A stretch of DNA of 64,000 nt from Actinoplanes sp. N902-109 (GCF_000389965.1 NC_021191.1:1985501-2049500); one strand, 5' to 3'; shown: positions 1-8,480, counted from the stretch's first letter. Numbers and translations are program-made. The notes: a model not told the origin generated them from the sequence alone.

Positions 1-304
1 CAAGCTCGACGCCTACGCGCTGCAAGACCTCGGCATGGACACGTACGAGGCCAACCGTGCGCTGGGGCACGCCGACGACGAACGCGACTACACCGCCGCC
101 GCGCAGATGCTGACCGCGCTCGGCGTGCCCGCAGTCGACCTGCTGACCAACAACCCCGACAAGGCGGCCCAGTTGCGCGCGCTCGGGGTGGACGTGCGGG
201 CCGTGCGGCCGACCGGCGTCCACACCTCCGACGCGAACGTGCGTTACCTCCAGGCCAAGGTCTCGCACACCGCGCACACCATCGACCTGCCGTTGGCGGT
301 CTGA
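1..304 (+). CDS. ribA: GTP cyclohydrolase II (RibA domain), C-terminal end
   Basis: The gene enters from the left edge in frame (first full codon at base 2), so only about 100 C-terminal residues are visible. They match the end of the RibA domain: KLDAYALQDLG, the LGHADDERDY segment, then LLTNNPDKAAQLRALGVDV, the usual LTNNP(x)K signature. RibA opens the GTP ring and releases formate in the first step of riboflavin synthesis. In actinobacteria it is often fused to the DHBP synthase RibB, and the missing upstream part would decide whether this is ribA or ribBA. The family assignment is firm; the fusion state is unknown. Confidence 0.88.
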   Translation, partial: KLDAYALQDLGMDTYEANRALGHADDERDYTAAAQMLTALGVPAVDLLTNNPDKAAQLRALGVDVRAVRPTGVHTSDANVRYLQAKVSHTAHTIDLPLAV

Positions 305-391
305 CCTCCGCGTTGCTCCTCAGGTGTCGTCCGGTTGCGCCGAACAGGCAGGGGTCACACCCAGTCCGTTCGAGCGCGCGGAGGTCGTCCA

Positions 392-1018
392 GTGGGTATC
401 GAGGGCGTCAGCAGCCGGATCGCGGAGATCCAGGCCCGGATGATCGCGATGCAGACCCAGCAGGCGAGCAAGGCGACGACCGCCGGCGCGACAACCGCCG
501 CCGGGCCGGCCACCACGGCCTCAGGAGCCTCGTTCGCCACAGCGCTCGCGGATGCCATGGGCACCCAGTCGGCGACCACGACGGCGGCCACCGCCACGAA
601 GTACACGCTCACCAGCAAGGGCATCCCGACCGAGCTCGCGGCGTACGGGAACGGCAAGATCCCGGCCGCCGCGCTGGAGCAGGTCGGCAACACCGGCCAC
701 AAGCTCTGGGCGCCGGCGGCGCAGAACCTGAACCGGATGATCCAGGACGCCAAGGCGCAGGGCGTGACCATCGGCATCACCGACTCCTACCGGCCCTACG
801 CCGAGCAGGTCGACCTGGCGCGGCGCAAGGGTCTTTACTCCCAGGGCGGGCTGGCCGCCAAACCCGGCACCAGCGAGCACGGCTGGGGCATGGCGGCCGA
901 CCTCGACCTCAACGGCAAGGCGCTGACGTGGATGCGCGCCAACGCCGACAAGTACGGCTTCGTGGAGAACGTGCCCCGCGAGACCTGGCACTGGGCCTAC
1001 AAGCCGCAGAGCACCTGA
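392..1018 (+). CDS. M15 family (VanY-like) D-Ala-D-Ala carboxypeptidase
   Basis: This is a 208-residue protein when started at GTG 392, which has a GGAGG seven bases upstream; an ATG at 335 in the same frame lacks such a site. The C-terminal half carries the M15B/VanY zinc-peptidase signatures: DSYRPYAEQ, GTSEHGWGMAADLD (the SxHxxGxAxD ligand motif) and ETWHWAY at the end. The family trims the terminal D-Ala of peptidoglycan stems. The N-terminus, GIEGVSSRIAEIQARM followed by an Ala/Thr-rich linker, has no signal peptide. It resembles the start of actinobacterial FlgJ-like proteins, from memory only. The family call is firm; the substrate is inferred. Confidence 0.82.
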   Translation: MGIEGVSSRIAEIQARMIAMQTQQASKATTAGATTAAGPATTASGASFATALADAMGTQSATTTAATATKYTLTSKGIPTELAAYGNGKIPAAALEQVGNTGHKLWAPAAQNLNRMIQDAKAQGVTIGITDSYRPYAEQVDLARRKGLYSQGGLAAKPGTSEHGWGMAADLDLNGKALTWMRANADKYGFVENVPRETWHWAYKPQST

Positions 1019-1162
1019 TCCCTGTGCTGCTCGACACGGTGAAGCCGGTCGTTCGCGCTCCTGTCGTCGAGGAATGAGCCACAGGTGACCGGCCACCGCC
1101 GGCGGGCCGCCCAGCAGCCGGTCGGCCGGGCCGAGTTCCCGGTGCAGTACCGGCGTGCGTTC

Positions 1163-1963
1163 CTATGCCCGCAGCAGCAGCTCACCGTGCAGCAGTGACA
1201 TCCAGCCGTCCGGCTCCGCCGCCCAGGTCCGCCAGCCCTGCGCGATGCGCTCCAGGGTGGCCTGGTCGGCGGCGCCGGACGCGAGCGACTGGCGGGCCAT
1301 GTCCGACTTGAGGGTGCGGTCCGCCCACAGCGTGCCCCACCATGCGCGGTCCTCCTCGGTGGCATAGCACCACGTGCTCGACGTCGGCGTCACGTCGGTG
1401 AAGCCGGCGGCGTGCGCCCAGGACAACAGGCGGCGTCCGGCATCCGGTTCACCACCGTTGTCCCGCGCGACGCGGTGGTACAGGTCCAGCCACTCGTCGA
1501 GCTCCGGCAGCAGCGGGAACCAGGCGAACCCGGCGAAGTCGCTCTCGCGCACCGCCACGATGCCGCCCGGCCTGGTGACCCGGCGCATCTCGCGCAGCGC
1601 CTGCACGGGGTCCCCGATGTGTTGCAGCACCTGGTGCGCGTGCACGACGTCGAAGGTGTCGTCCGGGAAGTCGAGGGCGTGCACGTCGCCGACCGCGAAG
1701 TCCACCGTCGTCAGACCCCGCCGGGCGATCTCGGCCCGCGCGAGATCCAGGGCCTCGGCCGTTCGTTCCAGCGCGGTGACCCGTCCGGGTGTGATGTGCG
1801 TCGCCAGGTCGGCGGTGATCGTGCCGGGCCCGCAGCCGACGTCGAGCAGCGACGCGCCGGAGGTCAGATGGGGCAGGAGGTAGCCGGCCGAATTTTCTGC
1901 GGTGCGCCAGCGATGGGAGCGCAGGACCGACTCGTGGTGTCCGTGTGTGTAGACAGCAGCCAT
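1163..1963 (-). CDS. class I SAM-dependent methyltransferase
   Basis: This 266-residue protein has a Rossmann-type methyltransferase core. Motif I is LLDVGCGPGT near residues 39-48, an acidic residue in TALERT ends the second strand, VGDVHALDFPDDTFDVVHAHQVLQHI carries motifs II and III, and LREMRRVTRPGG follows. This layout is typical of UbiE/Methyltransf_11 enzymes. The substrate cannot be read from the sequence. The gene is divergent from asd and shares a roughly 100-bp promoter region with it. There is no pathway partner on its own strand. Confidence 0.85.
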   Translation of the reverse strand: MAAVYTHGHHESVLRSHRWRTAENSAGYLLPHLTSGASLLDVGCGPGTITADLATHITPGRVTALERTAEALDLARAEIARRGLTTVDFAVGDVHALDFPDDTFDVVHAHQVLQHIGDPVQALREMRRVTRPGGIVAVRESDFAGFAWFPLLPELDEWLDLYHRVARDNGGEPDAGRRLLSWAHAAGFTDVTPTSSTWCYATEEDRAWWGTLWADRTLKSDMARQSLASGAADQATLERIAQGWRTWAAEPDGWMSLLHGELLLRA

Positions 1964-2050
1964 GCCTCGACGCTACGACTGCGTCTCGATAGTCGGGACG
2001 GTAATCCTGCTATATGAGAAGGCCGATTTCCGGATGCCCAGTTGGGGCCG

Positions 2051-2056
2051 TAGCTT
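2051..2056 (+). promoter_or_regulatory. candidate -10 element for leaderless asd
   Basis: TAGCTT fits the actinobacterial TAnnnT -10 pattern and lies seven bases before the asd ATG, with no ribosome-binding site between. The -35 region is weak. Confidence 0.4.
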
Positions 2057-2063
2057 TGTCCGC

Positions 2064-3080
2064 ATGAGGATCGGCATTGTGGGCGCGACGGGACAGGTCG
2101 GCGGCGTCATGCGCCGGATCCTGGCCGAGCGCCAGTTCCCCGTTGACCAGCTCCGCCTGTTCGCCTCCGCGCGCTCGGCAGGCCGCACCCTGCCCTGGCG
2201 TGGCGGCGAGGTCACGGTCGAGGACGCCGCCACGGCGGACTTCCGCGGCCTGGACATCGTGCTGTTCTCCGCGGGCAAGGGCAGCTCCAAGGAGCTCGCC
2301 CCGAAGGTCGCCGAGGCCGGCGCAGTCGTGATCGACAACTCCTCCGCCTGGCGGATGGACCCCGAGGTGCCGCTGGTCGTGGCCGAGGTCAACCCGGCCG
2401 CCGCGGCCAACCGGCCCAAGGGCATCATCGCCAACCCCAACTGCACCACCATGGCCGCGATGCCGGTGCTGCGCCCGCTGCACGACGAGGCCGGGCTGGT
2501 GGCCATGGTCGCCACCACCTACCAGGCCGTCTCCGGTGCCGGGCTGGCCGGCGTGGCCGAGTTCGACGACCAGGTCAAAAAGGTGGCCGACCGGGCCGCC
2601 GAACTCACCCACAGCGGCAGCGCTGTCGAGTTCCCGGCGCCGCAGAAATTCCCCCGGCCCATCGCGTTCAACGTGGTGCCGCTGGCCGGCTCGATCGTCG
2701 ACGACGGCTCCGACGAGACCGACGAGGAGCAGAAGCTGCGCAACGAGAGCCGCAAGATCCTCGGCATCCCCGATCTCAAGGTCTCCGGTACGTGTGTCCG
2801 GGTGCCCGTCTTCACCGGCCACTCGCTGCAGGTGAACGCGCGCTTCGCCCGCCCGCTGACCCCCGCCCGGGCCCGCGAGCTGCTGGCGGCGGCGCCCGGC
2901 GTCGAGCTGTCCGACATCCCGACCCCGCTGCAGGCGGCCGGGCAGGACCCGACGTACGTCGGCCGCATCCGCGTCGACGAGACGGTGGACAACGGGATCG
3001 CGCTGTTCATGTCCAACGACAACCTGCGCAAGGGTGCCGCTCTCAATGCCGTCCAGGTGGCGGAGCTGTTCATCTCCTGA
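2064..3080 (+). CDS. asd: aspartate-semialdehyde dehydrogenase
   Basis: Asd reduces aspartyl-4-phosphate to aspartate semialdehyde, the branch point to Lys/diaminopimelate, Thr, Met and Ile. The 338-residue protein begins MRIGIVGATGQVGG (NADP-binding GxxGxxG) and has the catalytic cysteine at residue 127 in NPNCTT, followed by the usual TYQAVSGAG segment. The start is ATG 2064; the frame is open back to 1962, but that stretch lacks homology. No Shine-Dalgarno is visible before 2064. A TAnnnT element (TAGCTT, 2051-2056) sits seven bases ahead, suggesting a leaderless transcript. The usual partner aspartokinase (ask) is not adjacent; the neighbour is a divergent methyltransferase. Confidence 0.95.
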   Translation: MRIGIVGATGQVGGVMRRILAERQFPVDQLRLFASARSAGRTLPWRGGEVTVEDAATADFRGLDIVLFSAGKGSSKELAPKVAEAGAVVIDNSSAWRMDPEVPLVVAEVNPAAAANRPKGIIANPNCTTMAAMPVLRPLHDEAGLVAMVATTYQAVSGAGLAGVAEFDDQVKKVADRAAELTHSGSAVEFPAPQKFPRPIAFNVVPLAGSIVDDGSDETDEEQKLRNESRKILGIPDLKVSGTCVRVPVFTGHSLQVNARFARPLTPARARELLAAAPGVELSDIPTPLQAAGQDPTYVGRIRVDETVDNGIALFMSNDNLRKGAALNAVQVAELFIS

Positions 3081-3094
3081 CGCTGCGGCTGCCC

Positions 3095-3127
3095 ATGGCC
3101 CGTCCCCGGTTCCCGGGGGCGGGCCAT
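3095..3127 (+). terminator. asd terminator hairpin
   Basis: ATGGCCCG pairs with CGGGCCAT, and an inner CCCC/GGGG helix continues the stem around a short loop. It starts 15 bases after the asd stop. No strong T-tract follows, as is usual in actinomycetes. Confidence 0.65.
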
Positions 3128-3236
3128 TTCGTGTGGCACCTCTTTCGGGGAGTCCTTGCGACGTTCCACAATGGAAAATTAGGACTTTTTGCCTGAATCG
3201 GTAGCGCATGGTCGATTTGAGGTGCACAGTGATGGC

Positions 3237-3440
3237 ATGAACGACAGTGGGCCCGGCGGCGGCTACTTCTGGTGCCTCCGCCACAACCGGGTCGAGTCCG
3301 GCGACGACGTGTGTCCCGCCCAGTACCGGCTCGGTCCGTACGCCACCGCCGACGACGCCACGCGGGCACTCGAGACCGTCGAGAAGCGCAACGCGGACTG
3401 GGACGCGGAGGACGCCCGCTGGACCGGGGAGGTCAGCTAG
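3237..3440 (+). CDS. small SPOR-like conserved actinobacterial protein
   Basis: A 67-residue protein starting at ATG 3237. It contains YFWCLRHNRVE, then RLGPYATADDATRALETVEKRNADWDAEDARW. The GPYxTxxxAxxALE pattern matches short actinobacterial proteins annotated as SPOR-domain-containing. There is no signal peptide or membrane segment. The two cysteines (in WCLRH and DVCPAQ) recur in the family as I remember it. The frame is open from 3189, but those residues have no such character. Function is unknown. Confidence 0.7.
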   Translation: MNDSGPGGGYFWCLRHNRVESGDDVCPAQYRLGPYATADDATRALETVEKRNADWDAEDARWTGEVS

Positions 3441-3541
3441 GCCGGAGCGGACCATCGGTGTCCACGCCGGAATTCTTCGGTCTCCATGCGGAGACGAGCC
3501 CGTAGTGATTCGCGCAGTCATTCGCAAGGAGGAAGTACCTC

Positions 3542-5929
3542 ATGGCCGCTCCCAAGCAGGTTGCCCCGGGCCGGGCAACCACGACCCGAGCCTCGGCCCG
3601 GGCCGCCAGCGCCGCCACCCCGGCCGGGCGCCCGGCCGCCAAGCCCACCGTCAAGCGCGTGGCTGCCGCGACGTCGACCACCACCCGCCCCAAGGCCGCA
3701 TCGGCATCGGCGCCTCCGAAGGGTGCTGCTGCCGCCAAGACCGGTGCTGCCTCGAAGGCTTCGGGCAAGGCTGCTTCGGGCGCGGGCTCCACGGCATCCT
3801 CGGCCAAGGCTTCCGTCTCGACGACCGCCGCGAAGGGTGCCGCGGCGAAAGCCCCGACGGGCTCGACGGGCTCGACGGCTAAGGCATCGACCGCCAAGAG
3901 CGCTTCCGTCAAGGCCGGCACCGCCACCAAGACCACCGCCGCGAAGTCCGCCGCCGCTGCGAAGTCTGCCGCCACCAAGACCGCCGCCGCGAAGACTGGC
4001 GCCGCTGCGAAGTCCGGCGCGACGAAGACTGTCGCCGCTGCGAAGTCTGGCGCGACGAAGACTGGTACCGCTGCGAAGTCCGGCGCGACGAAGACTGTCG
4101 CCGCGAAGACCGCCGCTACCAAGACCGCTGCCGTGAAGACCGCTGCTGCGAAGTCCGGCACTGTTGCGAAGTCCGGCGCGACCAAGGTTGCTGCCGTGAA
4201 GGGTGGCGCCGCCAATTCCGGCGTGAGCAAGGGTTCCGCCGCGAAGGCCGGCGTGAGCAAGGTTCCTGCCGCGACGGCCGGCGCGAGCAAGGCCGGGGCG
4301 GCTAAAGCTGGTGCGGGCAAGCCGGTCGCCAAGCGCATCGCCGCCGCGACGTCGACGACGGCCAAGCCGACCGTCAGCGCTTCCGCGACCGATGCCGGCA
4401 CCAAGTCGGCCCCCGCGAAGCGCACGGCTGCGTCGTCCACGACAGGTGCCGCGAAGCGCACGGCTGCGTCGTCCACGACAGGTCCCGCGAAGCGCACGGC
4501 TGCGTCGACCACGACAGGTGCCACGAAGCGCACCGCTGCGTCGACCACGACAGGTGCCACGAAGCGCACCGCTGCGGCCGCCAAGACCGCCGCTGCCAAG
4601 CCTGCCACCGCCAAAGCCAGCGTCACCGACGTCGGCGCCGCGGCCACCGCCACGACGACCGGCACCGCCGCCAAGGCTGGTGTCGCCAGGGCCGGTGTCG
4701 CCAAGAAGGTGTCCGCAGCCAAGAGTGTGGCACCGAAGGCACCGGCTTCGAAGGCTCTGGCTTCGAAGGCTCCGGCTTCGAGGACCACGGCGAAAAAGGC
4801 GCCGGCGACGAAGGCTTCGGCGAAGAACGTTCCGGCGACGAAGGCGGCTACCAAGTCGACGACTCGTTCGACGGCGAAGTCGGCATCCGCTCGGATCGGC
4901 GGCGTTGCTGCCACGGCGGCTTCGGCGGGGAGCGGCGCGGCGGCTTCGGCGGGGAGCGGCGCGGCGCGGAAGGCCACCGGGAAAGCGGCGGCTCCCACCC
5001 GGAACGCCACCACGAGCGCCACCAGGAGTGCCGGCAAGGCCGCTACCACCAGCGGCACCAAGTCCACCGCGAGCAAGGCCACGGCGAGCAAGGCCACGGC
5101 AAGCAAGGCCACGGCGAGCAAGGCCACGGCGAGCAAGTCCACCGCGAGCAAGGCCACGGCGTCGAAGGCGACGAGCGGCAAGGCTACCGGCGCTGAGGCG
5201 GCAGGCGCCAAGGCGACGGGCGGGAAGGGCTCTGCTGCGAAGTCCGCTGCCAAGTCGGCCGCTACCAAGGCTGCGACGACGGCCAAGTCGGCAATGGCCA
5301 AGGCAACCACCGCAGCGAAGTCCATGACCAGCAGCAAGACGGCCCAAGCTTCCAAGACGGCCCAGGCTGCCAAGACGGCCCAGGCTGCCAAGACGGCCCA
5401 GGCTGCCAAGACGGCTCAGCCGTCCAAGACGACCCTTGCGAAGGCGACCGCGACCAAGACAGCCGCGGCGAAGGCGACCGCCGGCAGGACAGCAGCCAAG
5501 CCCGCCGCGGCGAAGGCCACCGCAGCCAGAGCCACCGCGGGCAAGCCGGCGGCCACCACCAGTACGGGGGCGAAGGTGACCGCTGCCAGGGCGGGCGCGG
5601 GCAACACCGGAGCCGGGCGCAAGGCCGGTGGCACCGCTGCTTCGGTCAAGGCGGGGAATGCGGTCGGCAAAGCCACCCCGGCCGGCGCGAAGGCGGGGAA
5701 CGCCGCGAGCAGGCGGGTCAAGCCGGCGGCCGGTGCGGGGGCGGCGCGGGCCGGGAAGGCTGCCAACGCCAAGCCGGTCGGGACGGCAGGCACCGGGAAG
5801 GCTGCCAACGCCAAGCCGGCCGGGAAGCCAGCCATCGGGAAGCCGGCCGGCGGGACGGCAGGCAGCGCGAAGACGGCCACGCCGAGCGGGATCAGTGCGG
5901 CTCGGCGGAAGACGGTTGCCAAGCGCTGA
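3542..5929 (+). CDS. histone H1-like Lys/Ala/Thr-rich repetitive protein
   Basis: A 795-residue protein built almost wholly of Ala, Lys, Thr, Ser and Gly, with evenly spaced lysines and almost no acidic residues. It starts at ATG 3542 behind AAGGAGG (3526-3532). Several repeat families are visible: AAKSGATKT-type units near the start, four 12-residue KRTAASSTTGAA-type units (4418-4561), a run of TASKA pentads (about 5068-5165) and four KTAQAA hexads (about 5341-5415). The composition resembles the basic tails of histone H1/Hc1 and actinobacterial HupB, but no folded HU or winged-helix domain is present. Non-specific DNA binding or nucleoid compaction is inferred. A strong terminator follows the gene. 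Confidence 0.75.
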   Translation: MAAPKQVAPGRATTTRASARAASAATPAGRPAAKPTVKRVAAATSTTTRPKAASASAPPKGAAAAKTGAASKASGKAASGAGSTASSAKASVSTTAAKGAAAKAPTGSTGSTAKASTAKSASVKAGTATKTTAAKSAAAAKSAATKTAAAKTGAAAKSGATKTVAAAKSGATKTGTAAKSGATKTVAAKTAATKTAAVKTAAAKSGTVAKSGATKVAAVKGGAANSGVSKGSAAKAGVSKVPAATAGASKAGAAKAGAGKPVAKRIAAATSTTAKPTVSASATDAGTKSAPAKRTAASSTTGAAKRTAASSTTGPAKRTAASTTTGATKRTAASTTTGATKRTAAAAKTAAAKPATAKASVTDVGAAATATTTGTAAKAGVARAGVAKKVSAAKSVAPKAPASKALASKAPASRTTAKKAPATKASAKNVPATKAATKSTTRSTAKSASARIGGVAATAASAGSGAAASAGSGAARKATGKAAAPTRNATTSATRSAGKAATTSGTKSTASKATASKATASKATASKATASKSTASKATASKATSGKATGAEAAGAKATGGKGSAAKSAAKSAATKAATTAKSAMAKATTAAKSMTSSKTAQASKTAQAAKTAQAAKTAQAAKTAQPSKTTLAKATATKTAAAKATAGRTAAKPAAAKATAARATAGKPAATTSTGAKVTAARAGAGNTGAGRKAGGTAASVKAGNAVGKATPAGAKAGNAASRRVKPAAGAGAARAGKAANAKPVGTAGTGKAANAKPAGKPAIGKPAGGTAGSAKTATPSGISAARRKTVAKR
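4418..4561 (+). repeat. four tandem 36-bp coding repeats
   Basis: Four consecutive 36-bp units each encode a KRTAAS(S/T)TTG(A/P)(A/T) dodecapeptide inside the histone-like gene. The first pair and the second pair are most alike, which suggests stepwise duplication. Confidence 0.8.
5068..5165 (+). repeat. tandem 15-bp GCGAGCAAGGCCACG-type coding repeats
   Basis: Six or more near-identical 15-bp units encode TASKA/TASKS pentads in the histone-like gene. Confidence 0.75.
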
Positions 5930-5944
5930 GGGAGTACGTGCGGG

Positions 5945-5980
5945 GAAGGGCCACGCCGGCAGACGCCGGCGTGGCCCTTC
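5945..5980 (+). terminator. terminator of the histone-like gene
   Basis: A perfect 16-bp inverted repeat (GAAGGGCCACGCCGGC and its complement) closes on an AGAC tetraloop, 15 bases after the stop codon. Confidence 0.85.
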
Positions 5981-6011
5981 TGCGTGGCGGCGGGCGTGTT
6001 AGGAATGAGCC

Positions 6012-7403
6012 GTGCCGATGCTGCGTGTTTCCGCTCCCCGGATCGACTTCTCCGTCCTGCGGGCGGAGCTGCGGCTACCGGGGGAGTTTTCCGTCGAGGC
6101 GATGCGGGAGGCCGAGGCGGCGGCCGGCGCGGCGTTGCCCGCGCTGGATCGTACGGACATCCCGCTGGTCACGGTTGATCCGGCCAGTTCGCGGGACCTT
6201 GATCAGGCTATGCACCTGTCCCGTACGGATGCGGGGTTCCGGGTGCGTTATGCGATCGCCGACGTGGCTTCGTACGTACGTCCCGGTGGGGCTCTGGAAG
6301 CTGAGACCTGGGAGCGGGGGCAGACGATCTATCTTCCCGACGGGAAGGTGCCGTTGCACCCGCCGGTGTTGAGCGAGGGTGCGGTCAGCCTGCTGCCGGG
6401 CGAGGACCGGGCGGCGGTGTTGTGGACCATCGACCTGGCCGCCGACGGCACCATCCGCGAGGTCGCGCTGGAACGGGCGCGGGTGCGCAGCCGGGCCAAG
6501 CTCAACTATGCCGACCTGCAGAACGACCCGAACCCGCCGGAGGCCGTGGCGTTGCTGCCGGAGATCGGGGCGTTGCTGGCGGCGCGGGCGGCCGGGCGGG
6601 GCGCCGTCGATCTGCCGCTGCCGGAGCAGGAGATCGAGCCCGACGGCGACGGGTGGCGGCTGGTGTTGCGGGCGCCGTTGCCGATGGAGCAGCACAATGC
6701 GCAGATCTCGTTGCTCACCGGGATGGCGGCGGCGTCGATCATGCTGGCCGGTGGGGTGGGGCTGCTGCGGACCATGCCGGCGCCCAAGCCCGAGGCGGTC
6801 GCGTCGTTGCGGGCCGCGGCGCAGTCGCTGCGGGTGCCGTGGCCCGCGGGTGCGTCGGTGGGTGCGGTGGTCGGGTCGGTCGACCCCGCGGACCCGCGCG
6901 GCGCGGCCTTCCTCGATCAGGCCGCCGAGTTGCTGCGGGGTGCGGCCTACACCGCTTTCGACGGTACGGAACCCGAGCTGACCGGCCACGGCGGGGTGGG
7001 CGCCCCCTACGCCCATGTGACCGCCCCGCTGCGCCGCCTGGCCGACCGCTACGCCACCGAGGTCTGCTTGGCATTGCACGAGGGCCGCCCGATCCCGGAG
7101 TGGGCCCGGGAGGCCCTGCCCCGGCTGCCCAAGACGATGGCCACGACGGACCGGCTGGCCTCGGCGGCGTCCCGGGAAGCCGTTTCCCTGGCCGAGGCGG
7201 TGCTGCTCGCCGGGCGGGTCGGCGAGACCTTCGAGGCGGGCGTGCTCGACGTGGACGACAAGCGCGGCGGTGGCACCGTGGCCATCGACGACCCCGCCGT
7301 CCAGGCCCGCTGCACCGGCCGGGTGCCGCTGGGCGAGCGCATCCCCGTCCGCCTCAGCGCGGCCGACCCGGCCAAGCGCAGCGTGCTCTTCGAAGCGGTC
7401 TGA
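6012..7403 (+). CDS. RNB-domain ribonuclease (RNase II/R family)
   Basis: A 463-residue protein from GTG 6012, with AGGA seven bases upstream. The RNB catalytic core begins early: LVTVDPASSRDLDQA supplies D56, D62 and D64, then YAIADVASYV, IYLPDGKVPLHPPVLSEGAVSLLPGEDR. Later come the RNA-contacting GHGGVGAPYAHVTAPLRRLADRY and a short C-terminal beta domain. The family degrades RNA 3' to 5' with Mg2+. Canonical RNase II has a fourth aspartate (E. coli D210) where this protein has Gln65. N-terminal cold-shock domains and a clear S1 domain are absent, so it is a short single-core version. It is probably monocistronic and converges with the minus-strand oxidoreductase. Confidence 0.85.
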   Translation: MPMLRVSAPRIDFSVLRAELRLPGEFSVEAMREAEAAAGAALPALDRTDIPLVTVDPASSRDLDQAMHLSRTDAGFRVRYAIADVASYVRPGGALEAETWERGQTIYLPDGKVPLHPPVLSEGAVSLLPGEDRAAVLWTIDLAADGTIREVALERARVRSRAKLNYADLQNDPNPPEAVALLPEIGALLAARAAGRGAVDLPLPEQEIEPDGDGWRLVLRAPLPMEQHNAQISLLTGMAAASIMLAGGVGLLRTMPAPKPEAVASLRAAAQSLRVPWPAGASVGAVVGSVDPADPRGAAFLDQAAELLRGAAYTAFDGTEPELTGHGGVGAPYAHVTAPLRRLADRYATEVCLALHEGRPIPEWAREALPRLPKTMATTDRLASAASREAVSLAEAVLLAGRVGETFEAGVLDVDDKRGGGTVAIDDPAVQARCTGRVPLGERIPVRLSAADPAKRSVLFEAV

Positions 7404-7416
7404 CGTCCGGTTCGTG

Positions 7417-7445
7417 GGGATCGCCGGCCGCGGCCCGGCGATCCC
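7417..7445. terminator. bidirectional terminator between convergent genes
   Basis: An 11-bp perfect stem, GGGATCGCCGG/CCGGCGATCCC, surrounds a seven-base loop, and flanking CGTG/CACG can extend it. It sits between the RNB gene and the convergent oxidoreductase gene. Confidence 0.8.
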
Positions 7446-7457
7446 GCACGAGAGACG

Positions 7458-8480
7458 TCAACCGGCCGACACGTCGATCAGGACCTTGCCGACGGCGTCC
7501 TGTTCGACGGCGGCGTGGGCGTCGGCCGTGCGGTCCAGGGGGAAGTGGTGCAGCGGCAGGCCGTGCTCCTCGCCGACCGGCAGGGCGTTGTCGCGCAGGG
7601 CGGCCGTGATGTCCTCGCCCGCGGCCTGCAGGGCCTCGTCGCCGACGGAGTACAGGATGAGGAACTGGATGCGGGCGTTGAGCATCATGTGCGGGCGGAC
7701 GTCGAGCGTGAAGTCCTGATCGCCGTTGTTGGCGTAGATGGCGATGGTGACATGGTTGGCGGCGATCGCCTGGTTGAGCTCGGCGTTGCGGCCGGGTGCG
7801 ACCTCCACGATCAGGTCGACGCCGTCCGGGGCGAGGTCGCGGATCTCCTTGGCCGGGTCGCCCGAGCGGTAGTTGACGGTGTGGTGGGCGCCCGCCGCGG
7901 TGGCCAGCGCGGCCTTCGCGGCGCTGCTGATGGTGCTGATCACCGTGGCACCGGCCCAGCGGGCGAGCTGGATCGCCGCGTGGCCGACCGCGCCGGCACC
8001 ACCCGCCACCAGGACCGTCTTGCCGGCCAGCGCGCCGGGGCTGAGCCGCTGCGGGCCGTGCTCGCTCACGGTCAGGGCCCGGTGCGCGGTCACGGCCGGT
8101 ACGCCGAGGGCCGCGCCCACGTCGTACGGGACGCTTTCGGGCAGCGGGAAGACCCGGCCGGCCGGGACGACGGTGAACTCGGCCGCGGTGCCGTACGGGC
8201 TGCCCGCGGCGGCGAGCATGACCCAGACGCGGTCGCCGGGCCGGTGGGTGGTGACGTCCGGGCCGACCGCGTCGACCACGCCGGCGCCGTCCATGTTCGG
8301 GGTCGCCTCGTCGAACTCGAGGCTGCCGGTGGCGCCGGTGCGGCGCTTCCAGTCGGTCGGGTTGACGCCGGAGCGCACCACCCGCACCCGCACCTGTCCC
8401 GGGCCGGGCTCGGGCACGTCCCGGTCGGCCAGCTGCAGCACCGAGGTGTCGCCGGACTCCTTGTACACGATCGCCTTCAT
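7458..8480 (-). CDS. NADPH:quinone reductase-type zinc-less alcohol dehydrogenase
   Basis: A 340-residue MDR-superfamily oxidoreductase beginning MKAIVYKESGDTSVLQL. The N-terminal GroES-like half contains VVRSGVNPTDWKRR and MDGAGVVDAVGPDV. The nucleotide-binding half has VLVAGGAGAVGHAAIQLARWAGA (the AxxGxVG motif of quinone oxidoreductases). The catalytic zinc cysteines are absent, so a QOR-like NADPH-dependent reductase is likelier than a true alcohol dehydrogenase. Its start overlaps the end of the upstream VOC gene by four bases (ATGA), indicating translational coupling. The frame continues upstream through the VOC gene, but homology ends at this ATG. The substrate is unknown. Confidence 0.85.
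   Translation of the reverse strand: MKAIVYKESGDTSVLQLADRDVPEPGPGQVRVRVVRSGVNPTDWKRRTGATGSLEFDEATPNMDGAGVVDAVGPDVTTHRPGDRVWVMLAAAGSPYGTAAEFTVVPAGRVFPLPESVPYDVGAALGVPAVTAHRALTVSEHGPQRLSPGALAGKTVLVAGGAGAVGHAAIQLARWAGATVISTISSAAKAALATAAGAHHTVNYRSGDPAKEIRDLAPDGVDLIVEVAPGRNAELNQAIAANHVTIAIYANNGDQDFTLDVRPHMMLNARIQFLILYSVGDEALQAAGEDITAALRDNALPVGEEHGLPLHHFPLDRTADAHAAVEQDAVGKVLIDVSAG

Noticed and set aside
3433..5409. Long minus-strand open frames (658 and 609 residues) opposite the histone-like gene
   Set aside because: They are the reverse complement of Lys/Ala repeats, giving artificial Ala/Val/Leu or Arg/Gly proteins, with no ribosome-binding site or family features.
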